A DNA stretch of 41,913 bases from Nymphaea colorata (Eukaryota > Streptophyta > Magnoliopsida > Nymphaeales > Nymphaeaceae), in contig NW_022204593.1 in assembly GCF_008831285.2 (NCBI RefSeq), positions 1 through 41,913 of the forward strand, in the 5' to 3' direction. The notes beneath the pieces are model-generated. The model had not been told where the DNA came from. It searched no databases and was given only the letters and a program-made list of their open reading frames with translations. The position numbers were made by a program, and so were the translations under genes. Below, in pieces: positions 25,259-37,298 of this stretch; the stretch's first letter is position 1; each line of letters begins with the position of its first letter.

Positions 25259-25723
25259 TCGCAGCAGATAAATGTAATATCAGAACAATAGTTTTAAGGC
25301 GAGAATATAATAAAAGTAATAACCTGTGTACCCTGAAAGCGTTATAGGCTATCACTATAAATTAATAAAAGGCATGGGGGGTAATAATTTATCGTACCAA
25401 TTGAGGCTCTCTATTCCTTCTGCTCGGAAAGTTAACGAAAATGGAGGAATGAAACTAACTTTGGAAAAAAATACCGAAAACAAGCCATACGATAATATGA
25501 GAATAGTCATTCGGTGGGGGTTCTAATTTGGGAAGATCTTTGGTATATCTTCCACAGTTTTTCTATGCTACTTTTAATAAAGATAATAGATAAATATCTG
25601 AAAGTACAATTCCAGAATGCCCCCACAATTACGCACACTCTCCCTCTCTCGCAAACTCTACCACTTTCATTAAAAGGTGATTGGATAGTCTGCCATAAAA
25701 AATAGAAAAATAAATGCAGGTGA

Positions 25724-26648
25724 TCAAGGTTTGGGCTTCCTAAGAGGAGAAATATTAATACTGTTTTCACTCTTGATTTCGTTTCTGCTGCCCATCTTCT
25801 TCTCCTTCCGAAACTTAATGTTGGAAACCTACGACCACTTGCTCACCCGGTCCTTCAACCCCTCGCACTCCGACCTGTCGATCCTGAACGACACTCTCAA
25901 GCGCGACTACTCCTCCACTTCAAACGACAATATTTCGATCCTGGATAAGCAAAGGGGTACTTTTAGTTTGCCAATTTTTCCTTAACGGCTGCGAGTGAGT
26001 TTCCATTTTAAATATTGAGGTGCATTTCCATGATGAATTCGAGCTCTAGCATGGGGGAGCATATTTAATTTTTTTGGGTGATGAGGTTGAGCGGCGTCCT
26101 CTCCCTGAAGCAGGTTTTAATTTATTTTTCTCGCCAGTTCGAAATCTCCTTCAGCGATGAGTGTATATTCTCGTTGAACTACACATAGTTGTGATGCACT
26201 CTCCGCTTCTGCGTGTTCTTGGGAGTATTGATGCTCTTTTGATTGTTTTGTTTCTTGGAGTCAATAGCCTTTAAAAACAGGGAAAATTTTGAATGATTTT
26301 CATCGGCATCGTTGTTTTTGGCTGCCAGGAAGTCCGTCATTTCATATACGAATTCCGCGATTAACTGATCCTCCTAATCCGTTGAATCGTCCATCTCTAT
26401 CCACGTCTCCAGGGTTCGCCTCGCAAATTGCTTCATGATGATGAACCAGTGGTACAATTGCGGGTGGGTACGCCGGTCCGGGGTTTCTGAATGATTGTCG
26501 ATGTACTCTTGGACCTCTCGATGAGGAGGAAAACTTTGGCGTCTGCGTGTGAGGGGAGGTTCTCTCGCGAGAGGTATGAATTTTTGTTGAGGCGGGCTTC
26601 GAGTTGGGAGAGTCTGATGGAGCTTTCAATATAGGAATTTTGTTTCAT
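25724..26648 (-). CDS. Hypothetical protein, unknown family
   Basis: A 302-codon frame if one -1 slip near 26465 (between RTGVPTR and QLYHWFIIMKQF) and one 20-nt intron (25941-25960) are accepted. The first part is IRLSQLEARLNKNSYLSREN and AKVFLLIERSK. The middle has ARRTLETWIEMDDSTDEEDQ and MTDFLAAKNNDADE. The end is EKIEILSFEVEESRLRVSFR with a basic tail. Reading across the intron keeps one frame for another 70 codons, which supports splicing. I recognise no domain. A plus-strand frame with a hydrophobic segment at 25713-26018 is antisense to this gene and is not called. Confidence 0.6.
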
Positions 26649-26939
26649 CTGTTATAAGGTTAAGCACAATAAAAGCACTTATTCTATAGTTTAGCAAAAT
26701 CGATAGCTTCGAATTACCTGTATAAAACGCTGAAGATTTTTATTGGCTTTATTGATTGCAACATCAAGAAAAAGAATCGAGCAAGCGAGCCAAAGGAGGG
26801 ACGAGAACCTGAATATAGAAGAAAAATGAAAAAACTTATGAAATTCAAATTTCCATATATTTTCAAACTGAAGTATAAAGATAGGGAAACAGAATCATTC
26901 GATTTATATGCAATCCTCCTCATCTGGGCAGGCCTAAAT

Positions 26940-28304
26940 ACTTTTGGTGGAATTTTCTTACTGGATGGTATCGATTAGGGTTTTAAAAAGATCTATTTCT
27001 CGTATTTCTTTTTGAACAAAAATGCATCTCTATTAATCTTAGTACATGCCTTCAGAATGCACCGATAGACATCACCAGCTTCATGGCGGGCAAGGCCTGG
27101 AACAGCTCTTCGCTGATTAGCCTTTACGCCTATCCGAAGGGCAGTAGATTAGTTCCTTCCCTGCCAAAGAGCACGCCACCCACTGGATTAGAAATTTAAG
27201 TTGGACATTACCGCCGAAGGCACCGCATCCCCAGTTTCCACTCACGATTGACTGCTCATCAGTCTAATTGAATGAAAAACCGCAATAGGCCTTCAGGAGT
27301 TCTCTTTGCACCATCCCCATCTGAATTGAGAGAAGGATTTTGCCTAAAAACATAAGGCGTCTATGGCCACGATATACTACTTGGCTCTATTGTTAGTCAT
27401 ACTCGTAGGGGATGTCTTCCGCTCCACTGTATTTTGTGTTGATGCTGTAGCCAATATTCTTGCTATACTTTTTGAACCCTATAAAGAAGAGGGCTCGTTA
27501 GGCTCCATCGCTTAGCAAAGGAGTTGGCTGATGTAAAGCTAGGGATGGTTGGCGAACATTATCTACTATTGGACGCAGCCATGCCCTAAGGAGCCTCCAC
27601 CTATGAATTTATTAGCGAAATCCACCTTAACTTTCCCATACAAGTTCTCGATGCTTTCAGTATTGTCCTTTATGGTTACCTTCCCCATCTGCACTTCCTT
27701 GTTTTATTGTATAATTTCGTTAATGCTTTGATTGACTATTTTTCTCTTGATTGTTAATTTTTCTTTATAGCCTTACTAATTATTGATCTCTCTCTTGATA
27801 TACTCAATAATTGCCTTGGTTTTGTATTATGAAGACTTGAAGACGAATGAAAAATCCAGCGTATATGTATATCCCCGCTATTTAGTCTATGTGTGATACT
27901 ATTGCTTGGGGATGAGCTGAAGATCATTGAGCATAGCAAGAATAAAACTTACTCCTTGGTAAAGGTATTCTCGAAGTTTACTTTTTTTGGGAAGAGGGGG
28001 TACTCGTAGGAAGTTTCCCTGAGGACGAATGTGGCAATTTTGCAGAAAATTTAAGGAATTTAGTCATCATATTCATCCATTAACACGTCGAATTATGTCG
28101 TTTTGCAAATCCTTTTCTTGCCGAACCGATTCTTATACGATATATTCTTGAACCTGGACAGAGTCTCGATGATTTCGCTGCTATTCATCATCCCGTCGGC
28201 CATTTTTTTCAATAACTCCTTGATGAAGACCAATTGGAGAAGGAACGCATGGTCTTGAACTTGCATTCGCCAACCAAGATGTCGGTATCATCGGAATCGC
28301 TCAT
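26940..28304 (-). CDS. PARG: Poly(ADP-ribose) glycohydrolase
   Basis: Catalytic macro-type domain of PARG: KVDFANKFIGGGSLGHGC, VQEEIMFANHPELY, MEPNEALFFIG, YIVAIDALCFE, ELLKAYCGF and SGNWGCGAFGGNVQLKFLIQ, then FGEAERLISEELFQAL and GDVYRCIL. The catalytic pair in QEEI is two consecutive TAG codons (27563-27568). PARG removes poly(ADP-ribose) after DNA damage. The N-terminal helical part (SRFKNISYKNRFGKKRICKT, KIATFVLRETSYEYPLFP) fits the accessory domain. At least six -1 slips (near 28238, 27940, 27492, 27318, 27136, 27076) and one +1 or 16-nt intron (near 27398) are needed. The 3' end is uncertain; the last frame stays open to 26645. Confidence 0.9.
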
Positions 28305-28439
28305 TTTTGTTGTTTTTTTGTGTAATTCGATGTCACTCTAAGAACATATAGAAGTAAATAAAGGCAAGTGGTCATAATTATCAAGCGGAACATGCAAACT
28401 GCCACCAAGGGAAAGGTGTTTTAATATATCTATTTTATT

Positions 28440-29214
28440 TATGAAAAAATGTTATCAGTATCATCGATGCGGCCTTGAGAAGCTTCTTTATGGAAGACGT
28501 TTACTTCTGAGGAAATCTTACTGTAGGGGTTGAGTATCCCATCCGCTTACATCTCCTTCATATTACGTCATAATTTAGCAGGTTTTCCTTCAGTTTGCCC
28601 GGGAAGCTATTCTTACCTTTTGGAGTTATTGGTCTATGGCCTTTTGGCGGTTCTAACAAATATCCTTCTATTTTTAACTCCAGTACTTGGCCTTGATTCT
28701 TCTTTAATGTATTCGTTGTTCTGCTGAGTTTCAGCCACTTTGAGTTTGAGTTGGTTAATAAACACATCTATCCTTTTTGGGAACATACTCTTGATTTATT
28801 ATAGTGATCGGCTCATGGTAAATTGTGTTTGTGGCTTTTTCTTAAGGTAAAGTTGGAATTCGTCACGATTCATCGTCATTTCGGTTTTGACTCTTGACTT
28901 GTCAGGGCTATTCTTATGCAGCTTCACTTTGACGATATCCATCAAATCATAGCTGAGCTCTTTGCTATTGGGATCCTTTTGGCAGTAGGAAAGATAACAT
29001 TGTTAGAATTCTCTATATTTTTCTGGGAGGTATGCTTGCTGGCATACACTTTTTTTCTCAGCTATCTAATGCTCTTGTAGTTGTTATTTGTCTGGTTTCT
29101 CTCCTTGGTTTTCTCCTTGGTTCCGGAGGAGAGGTGATTTTTCAATTTTGTCTTGGGGTTGGTATGGGAAGTGATGGTTTTGTAGCGATAGTGTTGAATA
29201 TTTTTATTATCCAT
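28440..29214 (-). CDS. Hypothetical coiled-coil protein
   Basis: From ATG 29214 the protein is basic, then has a structured stretch (KELSYDLMDIVKVKLHKNSP, MTMNRDEFQLYLKKK, MFPKRIDVFINQLKLKVAET). A coil and a tail follow, containing KLKENLLNYDVI and MKEMEADGILNPYSKI. The globular-then-coil plan is loosely like XRCC4/SAS-6 type proteins, but I cannot assign it. Several frame changes are needed (near 29010, 28690, 28560) and the 3' end is approximate. An in-frame TGA at 28568-28570 would end the shorter reading. Confidence 0.45.
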
Positions 29215-29327
29215 TAATAGGGCAGATGATATAATTTTATAGAGCAGGAGATAAACTTATCTGACAAACCCCAACATTCTCATTCGAATGCAGATCTGAA
29301 ATGCTTAAGGGGAAGTCGGTATTAAAA

Positions 29328-30124
29328 ATGGCAATTTGTAGCTTGCTTTTATATTTTTCTATAGTTACTACTTATTAGGATGATACACAATCTAATAGAT
29401 TAGGGAGTAAGGAAAGACAAGGTAGACCTGCGTACAATTACAACCACATAGATTTTAAGCACGTTTCAGATTAAGGAATCGAATATCTTTGCACCATCAA
29501 AGATATCCATAAGTCAAGGGTCATCATCTTGAGTAACTCATCTATCACCAAGGAGGAAATTAAATTACTCATTCGGGAATGCTCTATTTTTCAAGACTTA
29601 ACTGGAAGAACATCCGCCAAATTGATCTGTGTAATAACTCTATTACAAAGGGCGCAACGCGATCGGAAATAAGGGATGCAAGTATCTATCTAGAATCCCA
29701 ATGAAAAAGGTATAAAAAATAAGCCTTCGTACTCCCCATTATACTTAGACAGTAACTCTATAGATGCGGCTGGTGCTTTCCATCTCATCAAGGCCGACTG
29801 GAAGAGGCTCAAATCCCTAGACCTAAGTATTCTATTAGTGAGATAGTAAATAATAATATCGGGCACGATGGTGCAAGATGGCTGTCCCATTCCCTCTGCA
29901 AATAAATGAGAAAATTGGACTTGTGTAAGTTTTATTCATTTAGTCACCAACAATTTGACTTATTTCGACATGCTCTACCTAATCTTTCTGGATTGCGAAC
30001 ATATCTCCTCCATCACTATCGGTATGAATCAAGATAATTAGCTTTCAACGAGGCAGAGTATAAAGAAATGTCGAAAATATTCAAACTAATGTTTAATAAA
30101 TTTACAAAAATGCCCCTGATTTGA
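29328..30124 (+). pseudogene. LRR (RNI-like) gene copy 1, possibly decaying
   Basis: Starts MAICSLLLYFSIVTTY, a possible signal peptide, then leucine-rich-repeat units: DEGIEYLCTIKDIHKSR, IILSNSSITKEEIK, NIRQIDLCNNSITKGA, IGNKGCKYLS, DSNSIDAAGAFHLIKADWKR and LKSLDLS. The first ATG frame is open to TGA 29907, but the LRR units alternate between frames, so several single-base changes are required. A related copy lies at 31181-31800 (DEGIEYLCT, HLVKGDWKELEVLNLS). Either a working gene with sequence errors or one of a pair of decaying tandem duplicates. Function unknown. Confidence 0.5.
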
Positions 30125-30235
30125 CATAAGCAATACAAATTTGCTTTTTATCTTCCATCTAATCATCAAATCAAAAGACTTGCCAATCAACCCAACTACA
30201 AGAATGTATTCATTTGTATACAAATGGCAGATGAA

Positions 30236-31026
30236 TCATTTTTTTACCAACCTTCTGTTATTTTTTCGTCTAATTTTGCTATTTTTGCATTTTCCCAGTT
30301 TGCAAGCTTCGCAATTCTGTTTCTGGTGTAATTTATCAAGGTTTTCAGGAGGAACACTATCGAATTAATTCTAATCCAATTTTTCCTTAGTTTTTGGCTG
30401 CCTTCTATGGATCTGAGGCCGGTCCAGCATTTCCGCAATAATGAAGCAAAACATGCGCGTAATTGTCTCCAGCTGGCTCACGTAGATCTCCCCTGCTGCC
30501 CATCTCTCGCACTGCTTACACTTCTGCCTGAAAATTTTGAAAGAGAAAAAAACTGTGAAAGGATACTTAAGCGAATAGTCCAGACTGCGAAGATATGCCT
30601 TGTCTAGCTGCCTTATGGCAAATTTGTATTCCACTAGCCCGTAGTAGGTTGTCCATTCGTTGAACCTTTTGTTTTCTTGAAGTATGGGCATCCACACTCT
30701 GGCATTGGTATCTCAATCGAGATTTTCTTGAAAAGTTTTCCTCTTTTCGCCTTTGACTCTCTCGTCAGAGTATTGCTAAATAGTCTTAGTCTTACATCGT
30801 TGGAGTATCTGAAGTCATAGTCATCCTCAAACATGAACCTTAGCTCGGAATAGACGACATCGTAGGAGTCTAATTCATCAAAGGACCTCTCATTCTTATG
30901 CGGTTATTCTTTTTGGTCGATTTTAAGTTGGTCGAATGTGTAGCGGTAGTTGATTGGGCGGTCAGGAGAGATGGGGACTTCATCTGCGCCTTCCGAGGAA
31001 TCATCTTCATCGTATCTTTTTACCAT
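30236..31026 (-). CDS. Cys-rich hypothetical protein
   Basis: From ATG 31026 (MVKRYDEDDSSEGADEVPIS), a 264-codon frame if one -1 slip near 30700 is accepted. The middle reads YYGLVEYKFAIRQLDKAYLR and YPFTVFFSFKIF. It is followed by two Cys clusters, KCKQCERWAAGEIYVSQLET and QNCEACKLGKCKNSKIRRKN, near the C-terminus. The CxxC, CxxC and CxxxxC spacing could bind zinc. The N-terminal third is acidic and the tail basic. It sits between the two LRR copies on the opposite strand. No family recognised. Confidence 0.6.
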
Positions 31027-31180
31027 ATCTAAGAATTTATATGGTCTCTTATATATTCTTCAAGTTATATAATCCTCGGAAGGAAAGAACTTAAGGAGCC
31101 AATTTTATAAAATAAGCACAAATAAACGTGAGTATTATGCTGTAATATTTTTATAGCTGTATGCAAAAAATTATTGATTA

Positions 31181-31800
31181 ATGCCTCCTCAAAGAAAAAA
31201 AATCATTGACATTCGTGATCTTACCTTCATTTAGATTATAAGTATGTAGGAGATGAAGGAATCGAGTACCTTTGTACCAAGAGGGATGTTCACAAATCAA
31301 AATAGTCTATTTGAGTAATCCTAGCATGAGCCAGGAAGCAATAATATTACCCCAATCGGAATGATGTATTTTTCGAAACTGAAATGGACTAACATCGTAT
31401 AGCTCGATCTATGTACATAAGCTAAGAGTAAGGGTGCAACTTTATCGGCGATTTCGGATGCAAATACTTATCAAGGATTCCGATGGTCAAGATCAAGACA
31501 ATGATATTGAGTATTGAAAGGTTTTATGTTTAGAAAACAATACTATAGGAACCGCTGGAGTGGCGCATCTCGTGAAAGGAGATTGGAAAGAGCTCTAAGT
31601 TTTAAATTTAAGTAATTTAAGCGTAAAGCAGGCAACAACTAAGTGGGAGGGGATTCAGGCAAATAGCTAACAAGCTGCACTTGGCAGAAACTTACAAGAC
31701 TGGATCTATGTAGATTGTGAAATATTGAGTCGATAACAGGCTTCCTTTTTACTAGATTGCAAGACTTGTCTTGATGGAATGTGAGAAATTAGCAGTTATG
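31181..31800 (+). pseudogene. LRR gene copy 2, decayed paralogue
   Basis: Begins near ATG 31181 (MPPQRKKIIDIRDLTF). Units match copy 1 at 29328: YVGDEGIEYLCTKRDVHKSK, IGDFGCKYLSRIPMVK and AGVAHLVKGDWKELEVLNLS. They are spread over all three frames with several intervening TGA codons, so no single reading exists. This points to a decayed tandem duplicate, or to heavy local sequence error. The minus strand is open over most of the same interval, which is common in a one-stop code and is not taken as a gene. Confidence 0.5.
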
Positions 31801-32111
31801 GCAGTACGCAATCTTTAATTGTAGATAGCTATGAATTTGGATGAGGATGGAATGGTGGAGCCAAGACTAAGGATAATGAGGAAAAAGTTCATCAAAATGC
31901 CAGCATAAAATGAATGAGTATTCATGATTAGTTTATTTTCCAACAGCAATTGCAGAAAGTCGTGAAGAGCCTTCGTATAGTTATTGGTTTCAGTATTTAA
32001 TCTATGATGTGATCTTAGTTTATTAGCTATTTTTTTTACCAAATCGTCAAAATAGGGCGCCGAGTATCCCATATTATTGGCATTTGCTGTTAAAATTAAG
32101 TAGATTTGCAT

Positions 32112-32335
32112 ATTAAGATTTCAAGCTGCAAATTACCCAACTTGAGTAACAAAAGACCATTTAACCTGTATTCTTTATCATACAATATAATTTAAGAAGA
32201 TCTTTAGTTGTAAATCAACGTTTTTAATCGCTTTCCATCATAAGTTATCAAAAGCCCCCCTTTTCATATCTTTGCATCGATACTGTCCATATGCAATACT
32301 TTAGAAATATATAACTTAATAGATAATACAGAAAT
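32112..32335. other. AT-rich intergenic spacer
   Basis: About 220 bases, strongly AT-rich with short A and T tracts, upstream of CFAP100. I see no credible open frame or RNA gene. It probably contains the CFAP100 promoter. Confidence 0.35.
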
Positions 32336-34055
32336 ATGAGCAATAACTAACTTAAAGTACAAACATCCACATTTAGCTTCCGCCTATCAACCCAAAAATC
32401 GATAACACTCTCAAACTACCCAACGATAACTAACTTCTCATCGATCATGAGAACTCTCAGCAACTCGTATCTCTACATCCATCCAGGAATAAAGGAATCT
32501 CAAAATATGGGATAAAAAGACTGCATCCTGCCGGTCGAAACTCAAAAGATTCGATAATTACCAAACAGCCATCGATGATAAGTATGTCCCAATCAACTCT
32601 TTCAATCAAAAAGAAAAGAAAATAATTGAGGTACTCCCCAAATTATTCAGAGCGCTCTTGAAATCATCCAATGAGAAAAAAGAACAAGGACCTCGTGGGA
32701 AAAAATGAGACGATAGTCTAAATTTTAGAGCAGAAGAAAGAGATGTTCTTAGTAACAATGACCCACGGCATCATCTAAAAAGAAATAGACAATTTAACAA
32801 GCCAGGCAGAGGAGCGAGCCAAGGCCCTCCAAGAGAGCAACCAAATCCTGGAGAAAGACAAAGAGGACTTTGAGCAATACTATGAGAAATACAAGAGCTA
32901 GACAAAGAAGATCGAAGAGCAGTTCTAAAAGCAAGTCCAGAAAAGATTGGCAAAGGAACAGTAGATTAAAAATCGTCAAATCACTGTCAACTCCCTAAGG
33001 ACGCTCAAGATCCGCAACGAAGAAGCCATCTCTTCATCCCTACGGTATAAAAATTTCCTGAATCAACTGCCGCCCAAGGAATGGATCGATGAGCAGGAGG
33101 CAAGAAGAATAAGAAACTGAATGAGATTAGAGAGAGGATTAAAAACGAGTGGGCCATGTCGTCAAGCACTGTCTCCAAAAAGTCAAGCATATCAAATGAC
33201 GACTTCGATAAGTACTTTGAAAAATTGATCGAAAGTGGAGAAAACGAAGAAATCGAGGAAGTCCTTAACGACGAGGAGATGTATTTCAAGGATCCGTCCG
33301 AGCTAATCTAGTTCTTCAACAACTTATAGGAGAGCAACCTGTTCAACATTCAAAACTCGCATATCGCTGAGCAAAAATACCAATAATTGAAGGTGCGGTC
33401 ATAGTAGAAGAAAAATTAATTGAAAGCAGCCTACCAGGCCCATCTCTAGCAGCAGAAGCAACTTTAAAAGCAGATCGCCGATCTCGAATACCAGACCAAA
33501 CAGCTCAGGAAGAAGAAGGACCAGAATAGCCTCTTGGATAAAAAGATAATAAGGATATCAAAGCTACCATCACTCAAGAATACGATAGCCTCAAGGAACT
33601 CATGGGCTCCACTAAAGACCCCAACAATCCCTATCTGCCTGACCTCTAATCCAAAAACTCAGAATCTTTGACCCTCTCTCTGTAAACATCCATTTAAGTA
33701 GGCCATCGAGATCTGCATGGAAAGACTTGGGAAAAGTTGAGAGAGTGCTACGCGGAGAACCCAAAACTCATCAAATAAATCGTAAGTGGATTGTTATGAA
33801 GCGAACCCAGCTCTAGAAGAGAAAAAATACGGAGAAGCGTGAGGAGGCAGCAAAGAACAACAAGATTGAAGAGGAGAAGAGGAAGAACAGAAACAGCGAG
33901 AAGAAGGAGCCCACTCTCAAGATGTTAGTTATGTGTTATGCAGCACTGGCAGAATCGACATGAAGAGATCTCCTCCCCAAGAGAAGCAAGTTGTCAAGAA
34001 GGTTGAGACCTCGGATAAAGACATCGACGATGACCGCAAATATTTAGTTTAGTGA
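32336..34055 (+). CDS. CFAP100: CFAP100 (MIA1-like) axonemal protein
   Basis: The central DUF4200 coiled coil is recognisable: EQKKEMFLVTMTHGIIEKEI, QESNQILEKDKEDFEQYYEK, then SLRYKNFLNQLPPKEW, the FLxxLxPxEW motif of CFAP100/CCDC37. A Gln/Lys/Glu-rich coil and basic tail follow (KMLVI, then DMKRSPPQEKQVVKKVETSD). Introns at 33782-33801 and probably 33933-33952. Frame slips are needed near 32555, 32680, 33105 and 33547. In Chlamydomonas CFAP100 (MIA1) with CFAP73 (MIA2) regulates I1/f inner-arm dynein. The putative partner gene is at 40096-41173 on this chromosome. Confidence 0.75.
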
Positions 34056-34252
34056 CTTATTATTTCATATTTCTAATATTAAGCCCTTACGGTCATCCTC
34101 ACCATTGCAATATCAATAATCATCATCAAATGATCATCCGCTCCTTATTGAGCACATTTTTTTCCATTACGGCTGTTTGCTGGTGATTCTTGATTAATGG
34201 TTCAAAATATTGACAGTATTAATCTCCATCTATTTGGATAATATTTGAAGTA

Positions 34253-36076
34253 ATGACATATCGAGGCGAACTTAATCCCGAACTAAAATCCATCAATCTC
34301 TCCCTCAAACTCATGAACGGCGTCTTCGCGCGCCCCACCCCCTACTTCCAAAAATCCATCTCCTCCCTCCAAGAACTCAGCAACCGCATCAAGATCGCCA
34401 ACCACAACTACAACTTCGGCAGGTCCGAGCGGGAATCAGCAAGGGAATGGTACAGCGACCGCGGCGTCAACTTTAGCAGCATCAAGGAAATCGCGAGAGA
34501 AGTCAGGAAGTACCAGAGAGTGCAAGAAATCAGCAAAGTTCAATCAGCCACATGGGAGAGCCTGGAGTATGAAGGCTTCGACGACCTCTCTATCGAAGAT
34601 TTCCTGCATCAGAATGAGGAAAGAGTGGCCCTCTATGCCGTCATGAATTCCTTCTCAACAAACAAGGCTAGCAACCATATGGATAATCTGAGGGCTAACT
34701 ATGTCAACTCTCTCACTGGCAAGAAGACAGAAAAAACTAAGACAGGCGGCGAGTCAACTTAGGATGATGGAAAATAGCTGGTTTCTTAATTTATTCGGAA
34801 CTATAAGTTGACGGTCAACTAGACAGGGCTGCTAGACGCTCCAGTTCACAAAATTGTTGAAAGTGCTGTTGGCATGGAAAAATCTATGTGGCTGAGTGTG
34901 CTCTACCACCAAGTCGAGCTGATTGAATACCTTGGGAGGAAGTAGCTCGGCAAGAGGAATCAGATCTTGATAATATCACTGAAATAATTGGAGAAGATCA
35001 ACGCCAAGAGATCGGTATAGCCGATCCAGTTCACCAAATAATTCTGGAAGACAAACTACGAACGTTACCGTAACGGAAGTATCGACTTCGAGCCCAGTAG
35101 CAACGATGCAGATAACTAGCTAATTGACGATCTGATCACCATCCAGTAAAAGATCAACAGCTTTTAGGAGATTGATCTGGATTCTACAACAGATCTCAAA
35201 AGAAATGACTCTCTCTTCCTCAGAAGATTGAAATTGATAGCTCTTGGCAAGTATGAATAAGAAACATTCGAAAATGACTTGATCAGCTAAGCGTGGATGC
35301 TCATTTTGACTTCAGGACTTAGGCGTAAGCAAGTTGATGAAAAAGAGCAGAGAAGCAAGTTCAGAAAACTAGTATGGTCTTTTGCTCGAAAGATAAGCAC
35401 TAAAGATATTCAAAACAACAACAACTTGAAGAACTGCTGGCTTCACTCATCAGTCTTGGCGCTTCCAGCAAATACTGGACATTTACGAAGACCTTAAAGA
35501 AAGTAGAAAACTAACTCACTATTACCGGGCAATCTTCATCAATTTGTTCATTGTCCTTGCCTTCAACGTGGAACTTATTGAATAGTTCTGCCTTTCTCCA
35601 GTCTCTAATGTCAATTCTCGAGAAACTAAGTCAATCCTTGAGGTGATCATCGTAGAAATCGCACTTTTTGCTGAGGATTACAAACGGACCAACGAAGAAT
35701 ACTCCATCTTTGTCACATTGATTGCCTCTATCCTCTGCAATTTGGAATAATTCAAAGATCCTGAATTCTAGCCCCTTCCTTAGATGGTAGCCAGAGTCTT
35801 AAGATGAGTGTTAACGATTTCTTCGCAAAGGATTGCACTGATCTGCCATATATCGCTGCAGAAAGCAAACTTGTTCGCAAAATGATTGAAAATATCCTTG
35901 TAAATGCAAGGGTTCAGTCAGATGATGACTATATGAACTTGGAGGATCTTTGCAAGAGATTTGAAGTACCAAAGCGGCTAAGACAAGTCATCCTTCAACG
36001 CGCTGGCCCATAAGAAGTATCGTAGAGCTTCTCACAACCGTTTGGAGTTCAGATAAAAAGGCCGAAAGTCAGATGA
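34253..36076 (+). CDS. Large helical protein, unknown
   Basis: The first 345 codons run clean from ATG 34253: MTYRGELNPELKSINLSLKL, WESLEYEGFDDLSIEDFLHQ, LVSEFIRNYKLTVNETGLLD and MWLSVLYHQVELIEYLGRKE. It continues after -1 slips near 35430, 35525 and 35800 with FTKTLKKVENELTHYYRAIF, SILEVIIVEIALFAEDYKRT and EDLCKRFEVPKRLRQVILQR. All-helical composition and length (about 600 residues) suggest an alpha-solenoid. A nucleoporin of the Nup84/Nup93 type was considered but no diagnostic motif was found. It ends overlapping or abutting the convergent coiled-coil gene. Confidence 0.65.
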
Positions 36077-37298
36077 TAATCAATAAAATCATATTAATAT
36101 ATTTGCCATATAAAATATTTTAGACATGATCAATTCCTATCTTTGGAGAGAGTTTAGTGTTTAGGTTGTGGACAGCTTCCTTTACTAATTTGTCGATCTT
36201 ATTTTTCTTTATCTTTTGGAATTTGCCAAAAAGTTCTTTTATCTTCGATCAAACTCGTTCTATTATATCAGCTTTTGGCTTAGCGGTGTTGGACAATAGA
36301 ATCGTTCAAGCGTAACTTACTGGTTTGATGTTGATGTTAATTGATCTTTCCCTTGCTTCTTTTACTCTTCTTCTTAAGTTGAGGGCATCTAATGAGCGCT
36401 GCCGATTTCTCGCTATCTTCTCAGGATTTTCTCTCTGTTATCTTAACTTTTTGGCTTACATCACTAATTTCTCTTTTCTTTCTTGGACGTTTCCCTATTC
36501 TTTTGTATTTTCTCTAATTTGTTGATCATCTTTTGAAACGCCTCTTCTTATCTTTATTTTTGAGATTTTTCGAATTTTTACCGATTGTATTTGATCTAAG
36601 TTCCTTTGGTTTTTGAAGGTTCATAATCTACGGTGAAATTCATACTTTCGAAGCCTTTTTTACTGGTATTCTTAGCAGTATGGTCGGTAAGGGCTCAGCT
36701 TTATAAAGGCTTGACAATTTATAGTGATCAATAGAGCGTGATCGATGGCTTTTTGCAAATACTGATTTGCAGTTTGATCTTTTATGATAATTTTGCTATC
36801 CTTCATCGATGAAATCGTTATGGCTTTTCTTTGTTTTGAGGTCTGCAAAAATTACTGTCTTTTTTCGAAGAACTGTAATGATTCTTTTCTAGCCTTTTCA
36901 GCTTTTTAAAAAGACTCAATTTAATTTGACCGTTTTTTCTTAACGATAGTCTCCCATCTTCTCTTCCAATTTTCTTACAGGATTTTATGTTCTTTCAGTT
37001 TGGTTTCTTTATTTTTTGATCTATTTTTTTCAAAATTGGCCATTTTCTGATTCAATTCATCTTCTATGGATTTTATTTATAGCGACTGCTGTTTTTTAAG
37101 CTCTGAAGGTTGTCGTAAATCTTCTTCCTTTTGATGATTTCATCGGAAGCCTTCGACATTTACTCTAAGTTTATCCAAGAGTACATGCATATACTTTTTT
37201 AAACGATTCAACAGCCTTCTATTTGTCTCCGGCGTCATGTCCTCGACAAATTTATGGTTTATCTTGCGAAGGGAAGCCTCAATATCATATTTCTCCAT
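36069..37298 (-). CDS. Coiled-coil protein, unknown
   Basis: From ATG 37298 (MEKYDIEASLRKINHKFVED), an extended Lys/Glu-rich coil: QKEEDLRQPSELKKQQSLEI, DELNQKMANFEKNRSKNKET, ENWKRRWETIVKKKRSNEIE and ESLQFFEKREEFLQTSKQRK. Several -1 slips are needed (near 37140, 36620 and in the last third), so the C-terminal boundary is approximate. An upstream in-frame ATG at 37352 exists. No family recognised; WKRRWETIV with alternating charged heptads suggests a cytoskeletal or axonemal coil. Confidence 0.5.

Noticed and set aside
25713-26018. Plus-strand frame with a hydrophobic helix (FSLLISFLLPIFFSF)
   Set aside because: Antisense to 25724-26648; a 20-nt intron on the minus strand extends that gene through this region in one frame, and the plus frame lacks an ATG.
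26827-27120. Plus-strand frame starting MKKLMKFKFPYIFKL with one possible membrane segment
   Set aside because: It overlaps the PARG 3' coding region on the other strand and has no recognisable feature. Random open frames of this length are expected with a single stop codon.
31297-32111. Long minus-strand open frame of about 270 codons
   Set aside because: Antisense to the decayed LRR copy, whose similarity to copy 1 is clear. Composition looks random and no domain is visible.
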